A stretch of 5,558 nucleotides of DNA from Pseudomonadota bacterium (GTDB lineage Bacteria; Pseudomonadota; Gammaproteobacteria; Burkholderiales; SG8-41), in contig JAEYXO010000198.1 of NCBI GenBank assembly GCA_023431245.1, positions 1 through 5,558 of the forward strand, given 5' to 3'. The translations under genes and the position numbers were made by a program. Shown in pieces: positions 1 through 4,538 of this stretch (positions are counted from its first letter, which is position 1; each line of letters opens with the position of its first letter). The notes beneath the pieces are model-generated. The model was given only the letters and a program-made list of their open reading frames with translations. It made no database searches and was not told the DNA's origin.

Positions 1-804
1 CCGGACGACTGGATCGAGCGCAACATCTACAGCCATGACCGCTGGGGCATCGGCTCGATGCTGGTCATCAACGTCATCCTGCTCGGACCGATCGGCCTGA
101 CGATCTGGGCGGTGCAGATGGCCTGGATCCCGTTCCTGGCCGCCGGCATCATCAACGGCGTCGGCCACTACTGGGGCTACCGCAACTTCCAGCCCGAGGA
201 CGCGAGCACCAACGTTTTCCCCTGGGGCATCCTGATCGGCGGCGAGGAACTGCACAACAACCACCACGCCTATGCCACGTCGGCGAAGCTGTCGAGCCGC
301 TGGTACGAGTTCGACATCGGCTGGCTCTACATCCGCACCCTTGAGATCATGGGCCTCGCCAAGGTGAAGAAAATCGCACCGAAGCTGATGCTCGACAATT
401 CCAAGACCCGCTGCGATCTCGCCACGCTGCAGGCAGTCGCCACCCACCGCTACGAAGTGCTGGCCAAATACACCGCCTCGCTGCGCGCGACCTGCGCCGC
501 TGAACTGCAGACCCTCAAGGGCCATGCCGCCGGTGTCGACATGGGCAAGCTCAAGCGCTGGCTGCATATCGACAAGACTGCGCTGCCCGCTGCCGAACTG
601 GAGCAGCGCGAGGCGGTGATCCGCCACAGCAGCGTACTGGCAACGGTCTACACCATGCGCGACGAACTCGCGCAGCTGTGGCAGCGTTCGACAGCCTCGA
701 AAGAACAGCTGGTCAAACAGTTGGAAGACTGGTGCCACCGTGCCGAAGCGAGCGGCATCGAGGCGCTGCAGCAGTTCTCCCGCCAGTTGCGCTGCTACGC
801 CTGA
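1..804 (+). CDS. Membrane fatty-acid (acyl-CoA type, delta-9-like) desaturase, 3' part
   Basis: The reading frame is open from the first base, so the start lies upstream; 267 residues are visible. The protein should be a di-iron integral membrane desaturase that introduces a double bond into acyl chains. The third histidine box HNNHH is at window residues 85-89, inside GGEELHNNHHAYA, and is preceded by the family motif GVGHYWGYRNF (about residues 51-61). A hydrophobic stretch at about residues 20-52 fits a membrane hairpin. The first two histidine boxes must lie upstream. About 178 residues follow the third box, roughly 120 more than in animal stearoyl-CoA desaturases, as I recall them. This tail is charged and helical, and from residue 183 it resembles the C-terminal part of ISL3-type transposases (see findings). 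The gene ends with TGA and is followed by a hairpin terminator. Family assignment is firm; substrate and exact subtype are not. Confidence 0.93.
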   Translation, partial: PDDWIERNIYSHDRWGIGSMLVINVILLGPIGLTIWAVQMAWIPFLAAGIINGVGHYWGYRNFQPEDASTNVFPWGILIGGEELHNNHHAYATSAKLSSRWYEFDIGWLYIRTLEIMGLAKVKKIAPKLMLDNSKTRCDLATLQAVATHRYEVLAKYTASLRATCAAELQTLKGHAAGVDMGKLKRWLHIDKTALPAAELEQREAVIRHSSVLATVYTMRDELAQLWQRSTASKEQLVKQLEDWCHRAEASGIEALQQFSRQLRCYA

Positions 805-818
805 CGGCGCAAGGTCTC

Positions 819-850
819 AAAAAAAGCCCGCCGACTGGCGGGCTTTTTTA
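819..850 (+). terminator. Rho-independent terminator after the desaturase gene
   Basis: A perfect 7-bp GC stem GCCCGCC / GGCGGGC (826-832 and 837-843) with loop GACT is followed by six T (844-849). Seven A precede it, so it could also act on the minus strand. It begins 14 bp after the desaturase stop codon. Confidence 0.9.
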
Positions 851-879
851 TTCCCCATGCGAAACGTCTGTTTGCCCTC

Positions 880-1011
880 CCATTGCAGACCCCGGGGAAA
901 GATTCTGCGGCAATAAAAAAACCGCCGTAAGGCGGCTTGCTGCCCGAAGCCTGTCCGGAATCAATCCATGCAGGTCCAACATAAAGATTCTGCGGCAATA
1001 AAAAACCCGCC
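880..1011. repeat. Direct repeat of about 47 bp carrying a terminator half, two copies
   Basis: Copy 1 is about 880-926 and copy 2 about 966-1011. Positions 898-920 and 983-1005 are identical over 23 bp (core GATTCTGCGGCAAT followed by an A run). To the left the similarity continues imperfectly: CCATTGCAG at 880-888 against CCATGCAG at 966-973, with one indel. On the right both copies run into an (A)CCGCC stem arm. Read on the minus strand, the shared part is the T-tract and distal flank of a terminator, so this is a duplicated terminator end rather than a gene. Confidence 0.8.
915..938 (-). terminator. Second (distal) terminator for the rpmBG transcript
   Basis: On the minus strand the stem CCGCC / GGCGG (922-926 and 931-935) with a 4-nt loop is followed by seven T, then ATTGCCGCAG. 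It lies about 80 bp beyond the first rpmG terminator and shares that terminator's downstream flank. The stem is shorter (5 bp plus weak A-T extension), so it is probably a back-up. Confidence 0.7.
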
Positions 1012-1035
1012 TTCCGGCGGGTTTTTTATTGCCGC
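992..1035 (-). terminator. rpmG terminator, 20-bp perfect inverted repeat
   Basis: The arms 992-1011 and 1016-1035 are perfectly complementary over 20 bp around the loop TTCC. The core is CCCGCC / GGCGGG flanked by A6/T6 and then by CAAT/ATTG and GCGG/CCGC. The T run follows the GC stem on both strands, so it can terminate transcription in either direction. It starts 11 bp after the rpmG stop codon. Confidence 0.92.
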
Positions 1036-1046
1036 TTGCGCAGCGC

Positions 1047-1202
1047 TTACTTGATCTTGGCTTCCTTGTACGCCACATGCTTGCGCGCGACGGGATCGAA
1101 CTTCTTGATCTCCATCTTCTCGGTCATCGTGCGCTTGTTCTTGGTGGTGGTGTAGAAGTGGCCGGTGCCGGCGGTGGATTCGAGCTTGATTTTCTCACGC
1201 AT
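1047..1202 (-). CDS. rpmG: 50S ribosomal protein L33 (zinc-free form)
   Basis: The 51-residue protein MREKIKLESTAGTG... contains the hallmark GTGHFYTTTKNKRT (residues 12-25) and the end FDPVARKHV..KEAKIK. It is a small protein of the large ribosomal subunit near the E site. No CXXC pairs are present, so this is the zinc-independent form. It lacks the MAKG leader of the E. coli protein and starts at MREKIKLES, as in Neisseria-type betaproteobacterial L33. The ATG is preceded by GAGG (complement of 1211-1214) at 8 nt spacing, and this Shine-Dalgarno overlaps the rpmB stop codon. The gene is 10 nt downstream of rpmB, co-transcribed and probably translationally coupled, and ends at a strong terminator. 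Confidence 0.97.
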   Translation of the reverse strand: MREKIKLESTAGTGHFYTTTKNKRTMTEKMEIKKFDPVARKHVAYKEAKIK

Positions 1203-1212
1203 GGTCTTGTCC

Positions 1213-1449
1213 TCAGATGTTCATGCCCTGCTCGCGCAGGTCGGCGAGCACGACATCGATGCCCTTGCGGTCAATGGTGCGCAGGCCGGCGGTCGATACC
1301 CGCAGGCTGATCCAGCGGTTCTCGCTCTCGACCCAGAACCGGCGCTTTTGCAGGTTGGGCAGGAAACGCCGCTTCGTCTTGTTGTTGGCATGGGAAACAT
1401 TGTTCCCGATCATCGGCTTCTTGCCGGTGACGTCGCAGACCCGAGGCAT
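1213..1449 (-). CDS. rpmB: 50S ribosomal protein L28
   Basis: The 78-residue protein begins MPRVCDVTGKKPMIGNNVSH and contains KTKRRFLPNLQKRRFWVES and the C-terminal GIDVVLADLREQG, matching E. coli L28 along its whole length and with the same 78-residue size. It is a structural protein of the large subunit. A longer frame reaching upstream to 1485 exists, but the ATG at 1447-1449 gives the family N-terminus and has GGAG at 7 nt spacing (complement of 1457-1460). It is the first gene of the rpmB-rpmG unit, with its own promoter at 1481-1510. The order radC-rpmB-rpmG on one strand is the same as in E. coli. Confidence 0.97.
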   Translation of the reverse strand: MPRVCDVTGKKPMIGNNVSHANNKTKRRFLPNLQKRRFWVESENRWISLRVSTAGLRTIDRKGIDVVLADLREQGMNI

Positions 1450-1480
1450 GGCTGTGCTCCGCAAATTCAGAAAAGGGCGG

Positions 1481-1510
1481 ATCATACACTGGAACCCCCC
1501 TCCGCCTCAA
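1481..1510 (-). promoter_or_regulatory. Sigma70-like promoter of rpmB-rpmG
   Basis: On the minus strand there is TTGAGG (complement of 1505-1510) as -35, an 18-bp spacer, and TATGAT (complement of 1481-1486) as -10, with 4/6 and 5/6 consensus matches. The predicted start near 1474 gives a leader of about 25 nt before the rpmB ATG. It is called by eye from consensus and position. Confidence 0.65.
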
Positions 1511-1540
1511 CCCGCAATCGACTTCCGGCCGATTTTGGAC

Positions 1541-1580
1541 AAAAACAAATAATTCAATAAAAACAGTTACTTACAATAAT
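1541..1580. other. AT-rich island at the radC 3' end
   Basis: Only 6 of 40 bases are G or C, in otherwise GC-rich DNA. It covers the last radC codons and the gap before the rpmB promoter. On the minus strand it is T-rich with several T runs but no GC stem before them, so it is not a classical terminator. It lies too far upstream of the rpmB -35 to be a standard UP element. Its role is unknown. Confidence 0.5.
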
Positions 1581-2245
1581 CCGCGTTCGGCAAAGGACAG
1601 GGCGCCGTCGCCAGCCACGACAAAATGGTCCAGCACCCGCACGTCGACCAGCCCCAGCGCCTGCTTCAGCGCGGCAGTCAGCGCCTCATCGGCACGGCTG
1701 GGTTCGGCAACCCCGGACGGGTGATTGTGCGCCAGGATCACCGCCGCGGCATTGTGAAACAGCGCGCGCTTGACCACCTCCCGCGGGTAGACGCTGGTCT
1801 GGGTCAGCGTGCCGCGAAACAGCTCCTCGGAGGCCAGTACGCGGTGCTGGGCATCGAGGAACACCACGACGAACACCTCATGCGGCCGCGCGTGCAGCAT
1901 CAGGCGCAGGTAATCGCGTACCGCGCCAGGGCCGGATAGCGCAGCACCGGCATCGAGTTTCTCGCGCAGCGTGCGCCGCGCGATCTCCAGCGCCGCCTGC
2001 AGCTGGGCATATTTCGCCGGGCCGAGCCCGTGACCTTCGCAGAAGCTTTTGTTGGCCGCGCCGGCCAGCGCGGACAGGGAACCGAAACGCTGCAGCTGTT
2101 CGCGCGCCACTTCGACCGCGCTTTTGCCGCGCACGCCGGTGCGCAGGAAAATCGCCACCAGCTCCGCATCGGACAGGCTTTGCGGGCCCTTGGCCAGCAG
2201 TTTCTCGCGCGGACGCTCGTCCAGCGGCCAGTCGGTGATTGCCAT
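1571..2245 (-). CDS. radC: RadC family JAMM/MPN-domain protein
   Basis: The 224-residue protein (E. coli RadC is 222) has two parts. Residues 1-90 carry the conserved start WPLDERPREKLL and a helix-hairpin-helix-like region (about 25-90). The JAB/MPN domain from about residue 103 carries the putative metal site H173-N-H175-P-S-G...S183..D186, with E123 as a candidate partner glutamate. The metalloprotease-like signature is intact, but the biochemical role of RadC is unsettled; the old link to recombinational repair was withdrawn, and a role in natural transformation has been proposed in some bacteria. The ATG at 2243-2245 has a GGGGAG-like Shine-Dalgarno at about 9 nt spacing. It is divergent from coaBC and upstream of rpmBG, the usual proteobacterial setting. 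Confidence 0.95.
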   Translation of the reverse strand: MAITDWPLDERPREKLLAKGPQSLSDAELVAIFLRTGVRGKSAVEVAREQLQRFGSLSALAGAANKSFCEGHGLGPAKYAQLQAALEIARRTLREKLDAGAALSGPGAVRDYLRLMLHARPHEVFVVVFLDAQHRVLASEELFRGTLTQTSVYPREVVKRALFHNAAAVILAHNHPSGVAEPSRADEALTAALKQALGLVDVRVLDHFVVAGDGALSFAERGLL

Positions 2246-2296
2246 TGCCCTGCACTCCCCCGGTGTTTCTTACTGAACGCGCCGCCGCGGGCCCGG

Positions 2297-2326
2297 TTTA
2301 CCCGTCCGCGAATTTGCAGTTAAACT
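2297..2326 (+). promoter_or_regulatory. Candidate sigma70-like promoter of coaBC
   Basis: TTTACC at 2297-2302 (4/6 to the -35 consensus), an 18-bp spacer and TAAACT at 2321-2326 (4/6 to the -10 consensus) lie in an AT-richer patch of the divergent radC/coaBC gap. The implied start near 2333 leaves a leader of about 23 nt before the GTG at 2356. The match is weak; it rests partly on position. Confidence 0.4.
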
Positions 2327-2355
2327 TGCCATCCCTCCGCCGCGGAAAGCGCTAC

Positions 2356-3570
2356 GTGACTGATATTCAAGGAAAAACCGGCCGCAAAAAAATCCTGCTC
2401 GGGATCACCGGCGGCGTCGCCGCGTACAAGGCGGCGGAACTGGTGCGCCGGCTCGGCGACCGCGGCATCGAGGTGCATGTGGTGATGACCGAAGCCGCCT
2501 GCGGCTTCATCACGCCGGCCACGCTGCAGGCGCTGTCCGGCCATCCGGTCTACACCGACATGTGGGACGGCCGCATAGCCAACGGCATGCCGCACATCGA
2601 ACTCTCGCGCGACAAGGACGCCATCGTTGTCGCGCCGGCCACTGCCGACTTCATCGCGAAATGCGTGCACGGACTGGCCGACGACCTGCTGTCGACGCTG
2701 TGCCTCGCCCGCGACTGCCCGCTGATCGTCGCACCGGCAATGAACCGCCAGATGTGGGAACACCCGGCGACGCAGCGCAACGTCGCCCAGCTCAGGCGCG
2801 ACGGCGTCACCGTGCTGGGCCCCGACAGCGGCGACCAGGCCTGCGGCGAAACCGGCATGGGCCGCATGCTCGAGGCGGACGAGCTGGCCGAAGCGGTCAG
2901 CGCCTTCCTCGAACCGAAAACGCTCGCCGGCAAACGCCTGCTGATGACCGCGGGTCCGACCTTCGAACCGATCGACGCCGTGCGTGGCATCACCAACCGC
3001 AGTTCCGGCAAGATGGGCTACGCCATCGCGCGCGCCGCGATCGCCGCCGGTGCCGAAGTCACGCTGGTTTCCGGACCGGTCAGCCTCGCCGCACCAGCCG
3101 GCGCCCGCGTCGAACGCGTGCAGACCGCCGCGGAGATGTTCGAGTCCGTAAAAAAACATGCGGCCAAAGCCGACATCTTCATCGGCGTTGCTGCCGTCGC
3201 CGATTACCGCGTCAGCAAGCCGCGCCAGCACAAGATCAAGAAAACCGACGAATCCGCATTAACGCTCAGCTTCGTGCCCAACCCGGACATTCTCGGCTGG
3301 ATTGCCGCGCGGTCGAAACCGCCGTTCTGCGTCGGTTTCGCCGCGGAGAGCCGCAACCTCGACGTCTATGCCGACGAAAAACGCCGGCGCAAGAAAGTGA
3401 AGCTGATGATCGCCAACCTCGCGCAGGACGCGATCGGCGCCGACGACAACGAAGTGTCGCTGCTCGACGATGCCGGCACCCACCGCCTGCCGCGCGCACC
3501 GAAAGACATCGTGGCGCGGCAGATCATCACGCACATCGCAGGACTCCTCGCCCCCAAAACCCGCCGGTAA
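2356..3570 (+). CDS. coaBC: Bifunctional phosphopantothenoylcysteine synthetase/decarboxylase
   Basis: CoaBC makes 4'-phosphopantetheine for coenzyme A: CoaB joins 4'-phosphopantothenate to cysteine using CTP, and the FMN-dependent CoaC half decarboxylates the product. With the GTG start the protein is 404 residues (E. coli 406). The CoaC domain (about 10-185) shows GITGGVAAYK for FMN binding, catalytic His80 in MPHIEL, Asn130 in PAMNRQMW, and Cys163 in QACGETGMGRM. The CoaB domain (about 190-400) has MTAGPTFEPIDAVR, Asn214 in ITNRSSGKMG, AAVADYR, and the KIKK lysines at 293-296. All key residues are present. The frame stays open upstream to an ATG at 2239, but that start would overlap radC and add unconserved residues. 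GTG at 2356 has GGAAAG at 2344-2349 (6-nt spacing) and gives the family length. It is the first gene of the coaBC-dut run. Confidence 0.96.
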   Translation: MTDIQGKTGRKKILLGITGGVAAYKAAELVRRLGDRGIEVHVVMTEAACGFITPATLQALSGHPVYTDMWDGRIANGMPHIELSRDKDAIVVAPATADFIAKCVHGLADDLLSTLCLARDCPLIVAPAMNRQMWEHPATQRNVAQLRRDGVTVLGPDSGDQACGETGMGRMLEADELAEAVSAFLEPKTLAGKRLLMTAGPTFEPIDAVRGITNRSSGKMGYAIARAAIAAGAEVTLVSGPVSLAAPAGARVERVQTAAEMFESVKKHAAKADIFIGVAAVADYRVSKPRQHKIKKTDESALTLSFVPNPDILGWIAARSKPPFCVGFAAESRNLDVYADEKRRRKKVKLMIANLAQDAIGADDNEVSLLDDAGTHRLPRAPKDIVARQIITHIAGLLAPKTRR

Positions 3571-3590
3571 TGCCGCGCAGCGGGATGCCC

Positions 3591-3625
3591 GTTCACCGCT
3601 CACCGTTCACGACTCACCACTCACC
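3591..3625. repeat. Degenerate 7-bp tandem repeat, tract 1 (five units)
   Basis: Five consecutive heptamers fill the coaBC-dut gap: GTTCACC, GCTCACC, GTTCACG, ACTCACC, ACTCACC (consensus RYTCACC). A decayed CACCTCC follows up to 3632, just before the dut ATG at 3635. The tract is almost free of purine runs, so no Shine-Dalgarno is available there. Confidence 0.8.
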
Positions 3626-3634
3626 CACCTCCCG

Positions 3635-4084
3635 ATGAAATCCATAGACGTCAAGATCCTCGACGCGCGCCTGCGCGACCAGCTCCCGCAGTACGCCACG
3701 CCCGGCTCCGCCGGCCTTGACCTGCGCGCCTGCCTCGAAGCGCCGCTGACGCTGCAACCGGGCCAGACCGAACTGATTCCCGCCGGCATGGCGATTCACA
3801 TCGCCGATCCCGGGCTTGCCGCAATCATCCTGCCGCGCTCGGGACTCGGCCACAAACACGGCATCGTGCTCGGCAACCTGGTGGGCCTGATCGACTCCGA
3901 TTACCAGGGCCAGCTCTTCGTCTCGACCTGGAACCGCGGCAACACGGCTTTCACCATCAACCCGCTGGAACGCCTGGCGCAGCTGGTGGTCGTACCCGTC
4001 GTGCAGGTCGCATTCAACATCGTCGATGATTTCGAAGCCTCGCACCGCGGCGCCGGCGGTTTCGGCAGCAGTGGCAGGGCATAA
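3635..4084 (+). CDS. dut: Deoxyuridine 5'-triphosphate nucleotidohydrolase (dUTPase)
   Basis: This cytosolic trimeric enzyme splits dUTP to dUMP and pyrophosphate, keeping uracil out of DNA and feeding dTMP synthesis. The protein is 149 residues (E. coli 151). All five dUTPase motifs are visible: GSAGLDLRA (24-32), PRSGLGHKHG (67-76), GNLVGLIDSDYQG (80-92) with catalytic Asp87, PLERLAQ in the fourth block, and the flexible P-loop-like end RGAGGFGSSGR (138-148). The ATG at 3635 gives MKSIDVKILD, aligning with E. coli MKKIDVKILD. The frame runs upstream into coaBC, but that part is not conserved. No Shine-Dalgarno is seen: the 40 nt before the ATG are the C/T-rich heptamer tract. The gap to coaBC is 64 nt, so co-transcription is likely. 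Confidence 0.97.
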   Translation: MKSIDVKILDARLRDQLPQYATPGSAGLDLRACLEAPLTLQPGQTELIPAGMAIHIADPGLAAIILPRSGLGHKHGIVLGNLVGLIDSDYQGQLFVSTWNRGNTAFTINPLERLAQLVVVPVVQVAFNIVDDFEASHRGAGGFGSSGRA

Positions 4085-4085
4085 C

Positions 4086-4120
4086 GATGAACGCGGAGCG
4101 ATGAATGATGAACGCAAACT
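4086..4120. repeat. Degenerate 7-bp tandem repeat, tract 2 (inverted sense)
   Basis: The heptamers GATGAAC, GCGGAGC, GATGAAT, GATGAAC, GCAAACT run from just after the dut stop into the first codons of the chelatase gene. Three of five match GATGAAC well, whose complement GTTCATC resembles the GTTCACC unit of tract 1, so this tract is in the opposite orientation. It supplies several ATG triplets at the start of the chelatase gene. Confidence 0.55.
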
Positions 4121-4538
4121 CCCCGGTGGCTCAGGCTTGAACTCCTCACCCCTTACCCCTCACTCCTCACTGGTCCTCTTCGCCCACGGCGCGCGCGACC
4201 CGGAATGGGCTGAGCCCTTCCGCGCCATCGCCGCCCGCGTCGCCGCCGACCGCAGCGACCTCGAGGTGAAGCTGGCCTTTCTCGAATTCCAGGGCCCGGC
4301 ACTGCCCGAAGCCATCGCCGGACTGGTCGACGCCGGCCACCGCAGCATCCACGTCGCGCCGCTGTTCATGGCCCAGGGCGGCCACCTGAAGAACGACGTG
4401 CCGAAGCTGCTCGCGGAGATCCGCGGCCGCCAATCCGGTCTCGCCATCAAGCTGCTGCCCGCGATCGGCGACGTGCCCGAGCTGCGCGAGGCCATCGCCG
4501 GCTGGCTGACCGGCAGCGTCCCCGGAGCGCACGCATGA
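4101..4538 (+). CDS. CbiX/SirB-type sirohydrochlorin chelatase family protein, short form
   Basis: The sequence from residue 24, LVLFAHGARDPEWAEPF, and later HVAPLFMAQGGHLKNDVPKLLAE mark the single-domain CbiX/SirB family, class II chelatases that insert Co or Fe into sirohydrochlorin for cobalamin or siroheme. The two metal-site histidines expected from short archaeal CbiX are His29 (HGARD) and His95 (GGHLKND). With the ATG at 4101 the protein is 145 residues; the conserved core is only about 122, and residues 1-23 are encoded largely by two heptamer-repeat tracts. GGAG at 4095-4098 is only 2 nt from this ATG, too close to be ideal, and a TTG at 4137 is an alternative. The gene starts 16 nt after dut and its stop overlaps the next start (ATGA). 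Which metal and pathway it serves cannot be read here; no other cobalamin or siroheme gene is in view. Confidence 0.85.
   Translation: MNDERKLPGGSGLNSSPLTPHSSLVLFAHGARDPEWAEPFRAIAARVAADRSDLEVKLAFLEFQGPALPEAIAGLVDAGHRSIHVAPLFMAQGGHLKNDVPKLLAEIRGRQSGLAIKLLPAIGDVPELREAIAGWLTGSVPGAHA
4144..4171. repeat. Degenerate 7-bp tandem repeat, tract 3 (four units, inside the chelatase 5' region)
   Basis: CCTCACC, CCTTACC, CCTCACT, CCTCACT follow directly on each other, with the same YTCAC core as tract 1. In the chelatase frame they encode the low-complexity stretch SSPLTPHSS, immediately before the conserved LVLFAHG. The match to tract 1 suggests the same expanding element. Confidence 0.75.

Noticed and set aside
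625..801. Transposase-like desaturase tail as an actual insertion-sequence remnant
   Set aside because: It is in frame, without terminal inverted repeats or a catalytic DDE part, and ends at the desaturase stop with its own terminator; a fused or shared helical module fits better.
880..1011. Direct repeats as a possible CRISPR array or attachment site pair
   Set aside because: There are only two copies, the shared part is a terminator T-tract and flank, and no cas gene, integrase or inserted element lies nearby.
678..1078. Short frames on both strands across the desaturase-rpmG gap
   Set aside because: They cross three terminator hairpins and repeat copies, lack ribosome sites and match no family.
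1512..1537. Hairpin AATCG...CGATT as a radC terminator
   Set aside because: Only 5 bp with a 9-nt loop and no T run directly after it on the minus strand.
2320..3231. Long open frame (303 codons) on the minus strand opposite coaBC
   Set aside because: It is antisense to a fully conserved coaBC, has no recognisable domain and a composition typical of GC-rich shadow frames.
2562..3638. Second plus-strand frame of 358 codons inside coaBC
   Set aside because: It is an arginine-rich out-of-frame reading of coaBC, a usual artefact of GC-rich codon bias.
3591..4171. Heptamer tracts as operators or iterons
   Set aside because: The units are too short and degenerate, lie downstream of the operon promoter and partly inside coding sequence; no initiator or regulator gene is near.
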